64,000 nt of DNA from Heterocephalus glaber. Taxonomy: Eukaryota > Chordata > Mammalia > Rodentia > Bathyergidae. The stretch covers positions 1,179,433 to 1,243,432 of the forward strand of contig NW_004624805.1 of NCBI RefSeq assembly GCF_000247695.1, given 5' to 3'. Positions within the stretch are counted from its first letter, which is position 1, and the number at the start of each line of letters is the position of its first letter. A program made the position numbers and the translations under genes. Positions 11,128 through 22,760 of the stretch are shown in pieces. The notes below the pieces were generated by a model that saw only the letters and a list, made by a program, of their open reading frames with translations, ran no database searches and was not told where the DNA came from.

Positions 11128-12008
11128 CATGCTACTCCTCTAACAGAGGACTAATATCTAGAATTTACAAAGAACTCGAGAAAATCAGACCACCCCAGAA
11201 TAAGAGACTCAATTAAAAAATGGGCAACTGAAACAAACAGACATTTCTCAGAAGAAGTGCTAGTAAATACATGGAAAAATGCTCAACATTTCTGGCTATC
11301 AGAAAGATGCAAATTAAAACTGGACTGAGATATCCTCTTACTTCAGAAAGAATGGCTAATCATCAAGAAATCAAATAATAACAAATGCTGGAGAGGATAC
11401 AGGACAGGGGACAGATGGTAAAATGTAAACTAGTACGACCATAATGGAGATTCCTCAAAAAAACTAAAACTAGAAATTCCATTTGACCCAACTATTCCCC
11501 TTTTAGGTCTCTTCTCAAAAGAGTTAAAGACATCATATTACAGTGATACATGCCTACCCATGTTTACAGCACCTCAGCTCACAACAGCTAAATCTTGGAA
11601 GCAACCTATATGTTCATCAATAGATGAATGGATAAAGAAACTGTGGTGTTTATATTCAGTGAAGTACTCTTCTGCCATAAAGATAAACTGGAGTCATTTG
11701 TAGGAAAATGGATACACTTGAGACTATAATGTTAAGTGAAATAAATCAGACACACAAGCTTCAGTGTTGCATGATTTCTCTTATATGAGGAACCTAAAGT
11801 AGAAATAATTTTTAAAACAAAATAAAAGACAAATAATAGGAAACAGGGAGATGAGCTGTAAATGGGAAAAGGCTCTAGAGATGGAGGAAGGAGCAGGGGA
11901 GGGAAAGGGGAATGAAAAGAATTAAGACATGTTGAACACACGGACCTATCCCCAAGATGAATGTAAACATTATGTGCTGCAAAGGTGCACTAACAAAACA
12001 TTTTAAAA
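11128..12008 (+). mobile_element. LINE-1 3' end (ORF2 end plus 3' UTR), truncated
   Basis: The segment follows the plus-strand L1 order: 'ctaatatctagaatttaca', 'catttctcagaagaag', 'ggatacaggacagggg', 'catttgacccaacta', 'tggataaagaaactgtgg', 'agtgaaataaatcagacac', then a purine-rich 3' UTR ending near 'ttttaaaaga'. The coding part is broken by stops, and the 5' part of ORF2 is absent. The 3' UTR resembles that of the L1 ending near 36.03 kb, so the two belong to related subfamilies. Confidence 0.9.
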
Positions 12009-12009
12009 G

Positions 12010-13463
12010 ACCTATATCCATCCCCCAAGTGCGCTGACTACACCTTGCCTCCGAACATTCTGCTTTGTGCTGGTCTACCTTAACCCTGCTCAGAACCCTT
12101 AATTAGCCTACAGTTGGGCAAAATCACCAAACCCAATCTCGTTTAATCATGGTGTAATAGCTCATGGAGTCAATGGACCACCTGATATGCTGAATGAACC
12201 ACTTCAGAGAGTTGCAAAGTGGTAAAGAGCAGCATGGTGGTTCAGATTCTTTCTGTGTTTTCCATGTGGACACGAGAAACGATCTGGCCACCTTCTGAAT
12301 GGCTTTCCCTGTACCACTCACCTGACCCAGGAGTTGCTCCTGTTCACCTCATAATGGAACATCCTCCTGCACTAGGGCTCTCCAGCTGTGAACACTGTCA
12401 CCTCCACACTGGCAATCAGGTCCACAGTGACCTGGACCCAGCCTGACTCTCTACAGAGAATGCCTGGTGAGCTCACTGCAGGAAGATGCTCAGAACTAAG
12501 CAGGTTTATTTTATCTGCAGAGAGAGCGGGATAAATGGGGAGCTGTAGGGAAATAATTTTTACAGGTAGTATTCAGACTCAAACAGCAGCCCACGTCTCT
12601 GGTATTTCCTGATGATTTTTTATGCAAGGAAATACAGGGGAGACGTTTTATTTTTGTCAGAAAGATTTACTATCTTGGGTAGATCTGATTCACTCCAAAC
12701 TATGTTTTACTTGTTAAATTTCACTGAAATCCTGAGCCCAATTTTGGAAATATGGTTGCTTGTTCTTGCTCCACTTCTAATTTGCTGGATTATCATAGGT
12801 AACATTTTTAACCCCCTCTGGACTTGTTTCCGCACAAGCAAAATTAAGAATTAGGACATCTAGCCTACATCAAAAGGAATAGTAGGGGAATATGGGTGAT
12901 TATTTTTTATGTTATGGAAGAAATAGCATATGCTACTAATAATAGTTCCCATTTTTTAATTTTAACCTGCCCTGAGAATAAGGACCACTATTGAATTTTT
13001 AAGGAACAAAAGAAAACAAAAGTGATTTTTAATGCATGGGCAAACCTGAAGCGAAACACGGACACTTTTCCAAGACCCGGACCTTGATCGTAGCTTTCAC
13101 CCACAGCATCGAAAAATCAGATGAGGTTTTTTCAAAGGGAATTTGAAGTTTAAATACAGCAATATTTTTGTAGAACAAAAAGCGGCTTGTCAATTTCACT
13201 TAAGGAGAAAAAAAAAGAAACATCAAATTTGAAATTTTATAAACTTCATCCTCCTGACCTTCAAGAAACTAAACTTTTCTGAAAGCAGAAACTCTCCTTG
13301 CTTTTTACCACCTTATTCCCACAGTGCCCAGCACAGTTCTATGAGAAGCAAAAAGGCCCGTATATGGTTGCTGAGTGAATCAAGGGATGTCGGTATGGAT
13401 GAAGTGATAAGGGAGTAAGTGAATATAATGGCGTCTTCTGAGAGTGCTGTTGTCTCCCCCATC
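12010..13463. other. Stretch without recognised genes
   Basis: The sequence is mixed and partly A/T-rich. No splice-bounded exon or named repeat stands out. Confidence 0.5.
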
Positions 13464-13646
13464 ACAGTACTGGGGATTGAGCCCAGGACCTGGGCACTGA
13501 GTTACAGCCCCAGCCCTTCTCCATTTTGGTGGGAAAGGGATAGGATAGGATCTGACTAAAGGCATAGGCTGGGCTCACACTTGCAATCCTCCTGCCTCAG
13601 CCTCCTAGAATGCTGGGATTACAGGCGTGCACCACTATACCTGATT
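13464..13646 (-). mobile_element. B1-ID composite SINE
   Basis: An antisense ID part (13466-13517, 'agtactggggattgagccc' to 'gttacagccccagccc') is followed by an antisense B1 part (13564-13646, 'cctgcctcagcctcctag' to 'gattacaggcgtgcacca'). In the sense direction the order is B1 then ID, the same order as the composites at 19.0, 20.4, 52.5 and 54.8 kb. The two parts are separated by about 45 bases. Confidence 0.8.
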
Positions 13647-14340
13647 GTTTGTTTTTTCACTTGTTGTCATAGAAGTTGATTGTAGAAAATTTATAAAATG
13701 AAGATAAGTATGAAAATTATTCCCATTGTCAATATTTTGATATATTTACTTCTATTTTTGTGTGCAGAGATACATATGCATACACACATGTATATGGGTG
13801 TTTGTACATAAATCTATATCAAAATGTTTATAACTTGACAATCTAGTATTAAAGTTATGATTAACTACTTCTTCAATTAATATTCTACCGTAAATATTTT
13901 CTCCAATTAAAATGTTGTTAAAAAGATGATTTGATATACCTTGATATAATTAAATTTCTTGTAGAGTATGGACATTAAAGTTTTCATTTTTAAAAATAAC
14001 CTTGTATAAGTATGTAATGATTTTCTTGCACATAAAGCTTAAGGCTATCTTAGTTTATTTCCTTAGAATATGAGGAATCATTAAAATATTCTTTAAATTA
14101 CTCCATAGAATAATCTCCCAGACACAGAGGAGAAGGCCATTCTTCAAAATCTTGGTTCTCTTTGCCATGTGCTCATTGATCTCTTCTATGTTTTCTTTTG
14201 TGCCCACTACCTGGTGTTTGGTTGGAGAAGGCGAAACTTGCCTCTCTTGCCAGGAAGCACACATAGCCAGCTCTCTCCCACAGTCTTCAGGGGAATAGAC
14301 AGAAACACAAGGGCAAGCTGTGAGAAATTTACTTCAGAGA
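13647..14340. other. A/T-rich stretch, no gene seen
   Basis: Long A/T-rich text with no open frame of interest. It may include an old LINE 3' portion ('ttgatatatttacttctatttt'), but I cannot assign it. Confidence 0.4.
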
Positions 14341-14790
14341 ATCAGCAATGAAAAGTCTCCCAGCAATGTAAAGTCCAGGACCAAATGGCTTCACTGCTGA
14401 ATTTCATCAAACTTTTAAAGAATACACACCAATTCCAAAAAACACAAATTATTCCAAAAAATTGAAAAGGAAGGAATTCTCCCACACTCATTCTATGAGG
14501 CCAGTATTAGCTTGATACCAAAGTCAGACAAGAACATAACAGCAACAGAAAAGAGCACTATGGACCAATATCTCTGATGAACATAGAGTCATACATCCTC
14601 AGCAAAAGACTAGCAAACCAATGCCACAAGCACATCAAAAGATTATACACTATGACCAAATTGGAGTTATTCCAGGGATGGAAGGATGGTTCAATATATG
14701 CAAATCAATAAACCTAATGCATTACATCAACAGAATGAAGGAGAAAAACAATATGACCATCTCAATAGATGCCCCCCAAAAAGCATTTGT

Positions 14791-15140
14791 GTTAACTTTT
14801 CATCACTGTGACCAAAAACCAGAGAAAAACAAATTAAAAGAATAAAAATTTATTTTGGGCTCATAGTTTCAGAGGTTTAGTCCATGGTCAGCTGTCTCCA
14901 TTCCTTGTATGGCTTGTGGCAAGACATAAACATTATGGCATAAGGGAATGGCAGAGGAAGACTGCTCACCTCATGTCAGCCAGGAAGCAGAGAGAAAGAG
15001 AAAGTGCCAGAGAGATTCAATTATGGTCTCATCAGTATATCAGTCTGGTAAGTAGTAGCTTATATGATGGGATCACTTTCCAAATCCCCATCAATAACCA
15101 AACTTTCAAAACATATTGGATCCCAGCCATAGCAGTATTC
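14791..15140 (-). mobile_element. LTR-like insertion (MaLR/MT-type) inside L1
   Basis: The segment 'cttttcatcactgtgacc', 'atttattttgggctcatag' and 'ttcagaggtttagtccatgg' resembles MaLR-family LTRs common in rodents. It interrupts L1 text: 'aaaaagcatttg' on the left and 'cctttcatgataaaa' on the right are adjacent in an intact L1. A relative with the same order sits at about 35442-35850, also inside an L1. The family name is an inference. Confidence 0.5.
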
Positions 15141-15796
15141 AATAAAATGAACAGCCTTTCATGATAAAAAAAAATCTCAAAAATTTAGGTAGTGAAGAAA
15201 CATACCTCAACACAACAAAGGCTGTGTATGATAAACCCACAACCAACGTCATCCTGAATGAGGAAAGCTGAACTCATTTCCTTCAAAATTAGAAACAAGA
15301 TCAAGGCTGCCCACTTTCAGCACTGTTGTTCAACCTAATATTGCAAGTCCTAGAAAGAGTAATAAGGCAAGAGAAAGAAATGAAGTCATCCAGATAAGAC
15401 AGCAGAAGGTCAAATAATCCCTCTGTGCACACGTCATGATTTTTTATACACCACACACACTGATAAGTCAGTTCAGGAAAGTTACAGGGTAAAAAAAATT
15501 AACATAAAAAGATCAATGGGATTTTTATATACCAATAATGAGATAGGTGAGAAAGAAACCAAAAGAGCAATTTTATTCACCGTAACTACCAAAAATAACT
15601 CCAATAATAAGTTAAACAAGGAGGTGAATGATGTATACAAGGGAAATTATAAAACACAGACAAAAGAAATTAAAGATGATACCAAGTAAGTAGAAATACA
15701 CCCTAAGTTTACAGATTGAAACAACTAATAGTATTAAAATGTTTGTACTACTCAAAGCGATCTATAAATTTACTGCAAAAGGCATTCTTCACCAAA

Positions 15797-15880
15797 TTTT
15801 TTTTTTTTGATACCAGGGAATCAAACTCAGGTCCTTGAGCTTCGGCAGGCAGCAGAACCACTGAACTAAATCCCTGGCCC
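15797..15880 (-). mobile_element. ID-type SINE inserted in L1, with target-site duplication
   Basis: An antisense copy with a T run, then 'gataccagggaatcaaactc' and 'actgaactaaatccctggcc'. A 9-base direct repeat 'ttcaccaaa' flanks it at 15788-15796 and 15881-15889, which marks a real retroposition event younger than the host L1. Confidence 0.9.
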
Positions 15881-17110
15881 TTCACCAAAATTTTTAAAAC
15901 ACTCCTAAAATTTATACAGAGACCCTGAATGAATCCTGAGCAAAGAAGAACAAAACTAGAGACATTAGAATACTTCAATTCAGTACATATTTTAAAACTA
16001 TAAAAACAAAAAATCAGCAAGAACATACATTGGAAAAACAAAAATATCTTTAATAAATAGTGAAGGGAAATAGGTTATCCATATGCAGAAGAATGAAAGT
16101 AGACCTCTGTCTCTTGTTATATTTTCTAGAAGAAAATATAGGGGAAAATGTTCCAAAACATAGGTCTGGGCAAAGACTTTTTTTTTATATGACCCTACAA
16201 GCACAAGCAATAAAAGCAAAAATTGACCATAATTGGATCACATCATGCTAAAAAGCATGTATGCTACAAAGGAAAGAAGCAACAGAGCAAGGAAACTAGA
16301 GATGGGAGAAGAATCTTTGCAAGGTACTCAACCAACAAGAGATATATCTAGATAGAAAAAGAACAGTAATTCAATTAAAATGGGCAAATGATCTGAATAG
16401 GTATTTCTCAAAAAAATACAAATGGCCAATAGAAGTAAAATAAAAAGTGGGTGATATTGCTATCAGGGAAATGTAAATCAAAAGCACCATGAGACTTTAT
16501 CTTACCCTAGTAAGAGGGGCTGCTATCAAAAAGAAAGAAGATAACAAATGCTGTGGACGGCTCAGAGAAAGGAGGCTCTCATCCACCATTGTTGGGGACG
16601 GAAGGTGTTACGGTCACTACAAAACCAGTACAGAGGTTCTTCAAAAATCTAGAAATAAAGCAGCCGTCCGACCCAGCAATCCCACAACCAGGTACACATC
16701 TAAAAGAAATAAAATCAGTATGTCAGAGACGTCTGCACACCCATGTTTATCACAACGCTATTCACAACAGCCAGAGCATGGAACCACCCAGGTGTCCATC
16801 AGCGGATGAAGGAATTAGGAAAACATGGTAGATATAAACAATGGAATACTATTTGCCTCGAGCAGGTGGGATTCTGCCGTTTACAGAAATACATATGGAA
16901 CTGGAGGGCATTGTGTGCAGTGAAATGTAGGCACAGAAATACAAATACCACGGGTTCTCGCTTACAGTAGAGTCTAAACAGCTGACCTCACGGGGAGTGG
17001 AGAGTAGGATGTGACTACGGGGCCTGAGAAGGGTGTGGGGCAGGAGGCGGAGAGAGGATGGCCAGTGGGGACGGAACGCAGCTGGACAGGAGGAGTACCC
17101 TCACATGTGC

Positions 17111-17630
17111 ACAGCAGCGCGATCATGTTTGAAAATACTTAAATGTGTGTTTCCAGGAGCCAGTCAGTTTCAAATGTTCCAAAGGTCTGAGATGTCGGAT
17201 ATGCCAAGCACCCTGTCTGCATGTGTTGAGTTGTCACGCTGCACCCCACGAACGTGCCCAATCACTGTGTAGACTCGTTTTCCAGCTTAAACTCCGATGC
17301 TGGCGCATTCTGGAATCATGCCGACCCAAATAAGAGAAATGTCACGTGTCCTAGGGTTCCACTTCAGTGACATGCTGGAACAGGCGACTCGAGAAACAGA
17401 ACACGGTCTGACAGGTGCCGGGACGAAGAGGAGGCAGAAACGGTAACGGGGCCTAATGGGCGCAAGGCCCTCTTCGGGGGAGCCGCGAATGTTCTGGAAC
17501 AGATGGGAGGAGCTGGTGGCGCAACACTGTCCGTGTGTTGATGCCACCGATCGCTCACCGTACACTGTCTAATACAGTGTCGGTCAGGCGCATTTCACTT
17601 CAGTTAAAAAGGAAGAAAACCCACCGTTCG
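17111..17630. other. Stretch without recognised genes, upstream of a CpG island
   Basis: It contains scattered CpGs that rise toward 17.6 kb. No exon with clear splice signals was seen. Confidence 0.45.
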
Positions 17631-17639
17631 TGCGAAACT

Positions 17640-18020
17640 GAAACTCCCCAGGGGAGAGCTAAGGCTCCGCCCGCAGCGCCGTGCGGGGGCCCGGGGCGCC
17701 CTGAGCTTGGGGCTGCCCTAGGGCGGGAGCGGGCAGAGCACAGGCCCCTGCCGCCTGGGAAGGGATGCGCCTCGGGCGCAGGGAGCCCGGCGCAGGGAGC
17801 CCGACGCAGGGAGCCCGACGCAGGGATGGCCACCCCGGGCTCACTCCGCCGGAGGACGACCCGGGACGTCAAGGGCTCCCGCCCGACGCACCCTCACACG
17901 CATGCGCGTCTGCCTCCAGGCCCCTTGGCCGGTGACGTCAGCTCACGGTGGGCAGGCAGGGGCTTCGCTGGGGTCTGGGTTCGCAGGCTGGTGCCTTTGC
18001 CAGCGCGTGGAGCGGGTCAC
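17640..18020. promoter_or_regulatory. CpG island, probable promoter
   Basis: The segment is markedly G+C rich with dense CpG, unlike its surroundings. It holds a perfect CRE octamer TGACGTCA at 17933-17940 and an NRF1-like palindrome ACGCATGCGCGT at 17898-17909. Both are typical of TATA-less mammalian promoters. A 14-bp tandem repeat lies at 17777-17826. No splice-bounded first exon could be assigned on either strand, so the direction of transcription is unknown. A reading frame of 179 codons crosses it but is not supported as a gene. Confidence 0.7.
17777..17826. repeat. 14-bp tandem repeat in the CpG island
   Basis: The unit CGCAGGGAGCCCGR occurs in three full copies (17777-17790, 17791-17804, 17805-17818) and a partial fourth (17819-17826). 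The copies differ at only one position, so it is a young or still variable minisatellite. Confidence 0.95.
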
Positions 18021-18317
18021 GTCCATCTGACCCGAGGACTTCTATTTCTTAAAGCCTCATCTTCAAGGAATTAGAGAAAAAATGGGGATTTCCTTGGCTT
18101 GTTTCAGCCTTGAGGCAGAGACGATTTCGGATAAGCGCAGGGAAGGGGCTGCAGTGGGTCATGGAAGACAATGCGAGGAAAGAGCCCAGGAGTCTAAGAA
18201 AGGGGCCGCACGTTTCCCAGGTTTCATCAGACTGAGAAGTGCCTCAGTGTCCTAGAAAGGGCCTCGGGCTGACCCTAGAACTGCTGGGTGGTTCAGTGTC
18301 GCCTCTCTAACTGTGAC

Positions 18318-18352
18318 TGCACACGCACGCACACGGACACACACGCACGCCA
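18318..18352. repeat. Imperfect (CA/CG)n microsatellite
   Basis: Mixed 'cacacgcacgcacac' units with interruptions. Confidence 0.85.
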
Positions 18353-19007
18353 CCCTTAGTTTACTGCTAACGTCCTGTGTTTAATACAACAGATTAAGAA
18401 GGTTTGCGCCGTTCACTCCACACAAGCCTCTGGAGTGAGGAACCCCTTTGATAACTGATGAAGAGGCAAAGTGGAAGCATAGAAATCTAACTAATATTCT
18501 GGGACAAGCAACACCCTTGTGCACCCTGGTGCTCGGGATTCGTGGTTCTGGCTGCCTCTGCTGTTTTGGTTTTGTTTGGTTTTGTTTTTTACTGCAATGG
18601 AGCTGCCCTTTGGCATCAGCCACTCTCTTTCACTGTGAAGTCTCGGTTCCACCTCTCCAGGTTGCGCCATTTGGAGAAGTGAGACCACGTCCCTTGGAAT
18701 CCATGAAGTCCTCCTTTGCGATTTACGCCCTGCCCAACCTCTGCACTGCTCAGTTACGAAGCGCTGACAAGCCGGCCCCACCCCGCAGCACTCCGGGCCC
18801 CACTACAGCGTCTGTGTGGCTCCAAAGCCGCACTGTATTATTTGTGAATGGTTTTGGTGTCCTCTCTAACCATGTCGCAGCTCCTTGAAAACTGGTCTGG
18901 GTCATGTTCTGAATTCAGTCCTAGGGTTATGCATTCACTGCTCGAGTGAGTTCCTGCCCACACTTGGTGATTGATGAGGCACTGTGAGGCGTAAAAGACA
19001 ATGAAGC

Positions 19008-19178
19008 CAGCCGCTGTCCCTCACGCCTGTAATTCCAGCTCCATGGGAGGCTGAGGGAGGGGATGATAAGTGTGCGGCCAGTCTGCAAATAAAAAGTAAA
19101 AGGGCTGGGGATGTTGTTCCACGGCAGAGCACTTGCCTAGCACGAGTAAGCTCTGGCTTTCCTCCTCAGTACCGCCCC
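19008..19178 (+). mobile_element. B1-ID composite SINE
   Basis: A B1-type part (19020-19080, 'cacgcctgtaattccagct' and 'ggaggctgagggagg') is followed by an ID-type part (19102-19178, 'ggctggggatgttgttcc' to 'ctcctcagtaccgcc'). It runs straight into the alternating purine-pyrimidine array, which seems to have grown from its tail. Confidence 0.8.
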
Positions 19179-19179
19179 G

Positions 19180-19187
19180 TGCGCGCG

Positions 19188-19240
<53 letters not shown>
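19180..19240. repeat. (GC)n(AC)n array, likely Z-DNA former
   Basis: About 17 bases of alternating G and C are followed by about 44 bases of alternating A and C. An uninterrupted alternating purine-pyrimidine run of this length with a GC core is the strongest kind of Z-DNA-prone sequence. Frames crossing it are low complexity. Confidence 0.95.
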
Positions 19241-19241
<1 letters not shown>

Positions 19242-19471
19242 GATGCACAGACACAAAGCAACGGAATATAACACTCTGTGCTCTGGGACTTGGGTTTCCG
19301 GTTGCTGAAACAGTCTCCAGACCTAAAACCGGGAAGCAAAACTCCGGGAAAGGCTCTCTCAGGCCTCCAGGGCATAGTTTACAGTGTGAGGCACATCACT
19401 GTGTGCGTTATTCTTGGCCAGGTGACTGACTAAGAGGTGGCTTATCAGGAGAAAAGCAAGGTAATGTACTA

Positions 19472-19649
19472 TTCGTTGGCATACAGAGAGTCAAAACGCG
19501 TTTGAAACATCTGCAGTGCGGACATGTTCATCCCCAGATCATGATTGCCAGAAATCTTATTCAAACAAGAAGCACAATTAGCCATGGTTGGCCGAAGTGG
19601 AATTTCCAAAAACTGTGTTAAACTTGACCTAGATATCAACAGGGTAACA
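19472..19649 (-). CDS. Candidate terminal coding exon of an unidentified gene (exon C)
   Basis: On the minus strand an acceptor 'gttgatatctag|G' (AG at about 19650-19651) opens a frame that continues to a TAG stop at about 19469-19471. The residues include SSLTQFLEIPLRPTMANCAS and end DSLYANE. The first base completes the two-base codon left by the exon at 25248-25303 (AT+G), so the phase agrees with that exon. Amino-acid composition looks like ordinary protein and not repeat. Alternatives are a weak donor before the stop, or an unrelated open frame. No AATAAA lies close downstream. The protein is not recognised. Confidence 0.45.
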
Positions 19650-19740
19650 GTGTGGTCCTTGGTGTTGAGGAAGCAAATGTTGGCCATTATTCTTTTGCTT
19701 TTCTTTCTGTGGCATCACCGTCCATGCAAATATATTTAGT

Positions 19741-20318
19741 TCACATTGCTGTGTACACGGCCCTGACAACTGAAGCTGATTGAGGTGATTGTAAATGCAA
19801 TGGTAAATACAGAAATCATCCTGCAGTGACCTCTGGGGGGAAAATGGATGCAAAAATGCTTAAAATCTCTTTCAAGGAATTCATTGTGTTTTCAAGTCCA
19901 GTAATCTGGAGAAGAGGCATCAGCTCCGGAAAACACAGAACAAGTCACACCTTGCTCATGCCAGGCTTGCCGCTGCCCTCGAGTTTAGTGTCTGACATTG
20001 TGGAGAGCACCTGAAGGCTCTTCTGTGGAGAGGCTTGGAGAGGAGAAGGAAATCAACAAGTCCAAAGGCCCTGCAACTCTCAAGGAACGAGGCGCAGAGA
20101 AGTCTTACACACGGCAGCAGGTCTGAGAGGCCGCAGCGGCGGACTGAGAAGGATGTGGAGGGGCCTGTGGACAGCCTAACCGGCTCTCATCTCGCTCAGC
20201 CCAGTGGGCTGTCTCCTGGCTCTGTCTGTAGTTCCCACAGTTTTGTTCTGAACTAACTAGGTTGTAAGGCTTAGTAGTTGTTGAAGAATCTCTTTTAGCA
20301 TCTTTCAAATAGGGTAAA

Positions 20319-20320
<2 letters not shown>
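19741..20320. other. Stretch without recognised genes
   Basis: Intron-like if the three-exon model is right. No named repeat was seen. Confidence 0.5.

Positions 20321-20322
<2 letters not shown>

Positions 20323-20360
<38 letters not shown>
20323..20360. repeat. (GT)n microsatellite
   Basis: A pure GT run of about 38 bases. Confidence 0.97.
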
Positions 20361-20362
<2 letters not shown>

Positions 20363-20430
20363 ACTGCATGTTCAGAACTAAACAAAATCCTATTAGAAAT
20401 TCTGTTTTGCTTGTTTGTTTATGTTTGGGG

Positions 20431-20668
20431 TTTTTTTTTTTTGGTACTGGGGATTGAACTCAGGACCTTGTGCTTGCAAGGCAGGCAGTGGAGCCACTGA
20501 GCTAAATCCCCAGCCCTGCTTGTTTGTTTTTGAGACAGGGTCTCACTATATAGTTCAGGCTTGTCTTGAACTCACTATGTAGCCCAGGCTAGCTTCAAAC
20601 TCACGGTGATCCTCCTGCCTCAGCCTCCTGAGTGCTGGGATTACAGGTGTACATCACCACACCTGATT
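20431..20668 (-). mobile_element. B1-ID composite SINE (near full length)
   Basis: An antisense ID part (T run, 'ggtactggggattgaactc' to 'gagctaaatccccagccc', 20431-20516) and an antisense B1 part ('gagacagggtctcactat' to 'gattacaggtgtacatcacc', 20531-20668). It is the best-preserved composite in the window, and the ID part has the 'gcaggcagtggagccac' form rather than classic ID. Confidence 0.92.
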
Positions 20669-21855
20669 TTTGTTAGCAATTCTTATAAACGAAAAGTATG
20701 AAATGGCATAGCTATTACTCTGGATCCAAAGGAGGGATTTTATGTGAAACCTGGAGATTCAGTAAGTCGGAGTCAACATCGACAATAAGGGGCTGTGATT
20801 CAGAGCCAGAAATCTATGAGGGGCAGGCCCATATGCCTTTGGCTGACACCCAGAACTGTTGGTTATTAGCTTAAAGTGCAGTCAAATAAGCATAGGAAAG
20901 ATTAAGACCTGGGTGAAATTCTAGATAGGGCTGTAAAGGGACAGTGTGGTGAAAATGGAGATAGACAGCTAGTGAGAGAATGATTTTAATTATAGAATAA
21001 AGAGAAAACCCAAAATAAGAACACAGCAACATTTGGAGATAAGAAAAGTATAAAAAGAATCATCGCACACACTATAGGTAGATGGAGCATTTACTAGGAC
21101 AAAACAAAACAAAACAAAAGGAAAAAAGGGAAAAATTCCAGCAAATTGAGCTGGAAAACTTCACCTAAATATGAAAGCACGGAATGGGTTCTGAACCTGG
21201 AAATGTTCTTCAATGTGTTAAATGTCACACATTCTAAAAATATGAGCAAGATTTCAACACCCCTATAGTTAAAGACTGGTGATTGGAATTTTGCTTTTAT
21301 GATGCCATAGCAATTCAGATGGTTCTTATGTCTCCATAGCAACAGCCTGATACTACTTTTTGTTCTTTGTGTAGCCATGTGATACCTGATGTACCACACA
21401 GGAAGGACAGCAGAACATTGGTTGTATTTCCTAATTAGTGACACAGAGACCAGGAACCTCTGTGGAGGACTTTTATTAGGATTGGACCTGGGCCTCATAA
21501 GCCACAGCTGCCTCCCACTGCTCTTCCTACTGGGAGCAGGCATCTGTCAACCCCGGCCTCGGTCAGCCACTTCTCTGTGAAAACAGAATTGCAGTTCTAT
21601 GAGTTATGTGAACATTTGGGCGAAATCCCCTCAAGCTTCTATTGGGATGCTTGATTGTCTCAGAAGTTACCACAAGGTAAGAGCAGCAGTCATTAGCCAC
21701 GAGGAACTGTCCATCTTTCAGCTCAGGCTGAGCAGCAGTGTAGGGCACGGCATGCGGCTCTGTCACTGCACAAGTCACTGACATAGTCTGTTCCTCAGGT
21801 TCCTGTCTGTGAAAGGGAGCAACAGCTGAAGGCTTTCTTACTCAGTGTAGTTTAG
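20669..21855. other. Stretch without recognised genes
   Basis: No convincing exon or named repeat. It includes a short AACAA tract near 21101. Confidence 0.45.
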
Positions 21856-21858
21856 AAT

Positions 21859-21928
21859 GTGTGTGTGTGTGGAGAGAGAGAGAGAGAGAGAGAGGGAGGG
21901 AGAGAGAGAGAGGGAGGGAGAGAGAGAA
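21859..21928. repeat. (GT)n(GA)n compound microsatellite
   Basis: A GT run of about 13 bases passes directly into a GA run with several GGGA interruptions. Confidence 0.97.
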
Positions 21929-22684
21929 CTCACCGGCCTTGGGTGTATGTATGAGAGGTACCGAGGTATGGTGTGTCGACCTGGAGTCGAGCGAGCTCCT
22001 GAGCCCCTGTGCATGAGTATGACAGAGAGGAGTCTCTGAGCACTCATTAAAGCCACAGGGAGTTCTCAGGTGCCTGGTGAATTTCCCAATCCTTCACCGT
22101 GGTCCTAATGAGTGTCAGGCTGAGTCAATAGCCTTCTAGCTCACCTTGGCATTGGCTGTTTTTCAGTGGGACCAGAAGTTCTTGGGCTCTAGTGTTAAGT
22201 GATGACACTAACATTTGTTACCCTGTCTGAATCAATTTCCTCCTCTTGTTTCATTCTTTTCTTTATATGAGAGAACACTTACAGAAGAAAAAATACATAA
22301 CCTTGAACCTAGAAGGTGGCTGATAAATATTTGTTCTTTTCCTCCTCTTATCCTTTCTTCACCTAAAAATTCTTGCCTTTCCAGTGATTTGCTATGGGGT
22401 TTAAAGGTGAGCCACTGAGGTATGCCCATTTGGAGCTGAGGACCTTCTAGCAATGCTATTGCTGCAGCAGCACTGCAAGATATTAAGCTCTTGCTATCTA
22501 CAGCACACGATGCATAGTGATGGAAATACTAAGAATTATGAGACCTTGTGCTTGAGGGCTGACATGCATTTGAAGGTGAAAAGACAGTAACAACATCAGA
22601 TAACCCAAGCTAAACATCAAATAGGTAGCATAGGCAAATAGATGGGAGGTAGGAAGGAAAGAGGTATTGATGGGGACTTCCGAG

Positions 22685-22760
22685 AGAGCTAATATTTATT
22701 GAGTCCTTATTAAGTAATGGACATCGGGCCCTTTGCCTGCTTTACCTTACTGACTGAATG
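22685..22760 (+). mobile_element. MIR fragment
   Basis: 'ctaatatttattgagtcctt' is the conserved MIR core in the plus direction, followed by a degraded 'catcgggccctttgcctgc' part. Confidence 0.5.

Larger units (their letters stand above)
14345..17110 (+). pseudogene. LINE-1 ORF2 remnant, interrupted by an LTR-like element and a SINE
   Basis: Plus-strand L1 ORF2 text runs from 'gtccaggaccaaatggctt' (14371) through the reverse-transcriptase region and on to 'aacaaatgctgtggacgg', 'gacccagcaatcccacaac' and 'caatggaatactatttgcc' near 16.85 kb, then fades into a 3' UTR. Frames are broken throughout and I could not find the ADD catalytic motif near 15.42 kb, so it is dead. An LTR-like element splits it at about 14791-15140 and an ID SINE at 15797-15880. 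The part after 16.4 kb differs in detail from the other L1 copies and may be an older subfamily joined to the first. Confidence 0.85.

Noticed and set aside
16489..16970. Overlapping plus-strand frames of 75-106 codons
   Set aside because: They are broken L1 ORF2 text.
17535..18074. A 179-codon plus-strand frame across the 17.8-kb CpG island
   Set aside because: It crosses a minisatellite and promoter-like motifs and has no recognisable domain.
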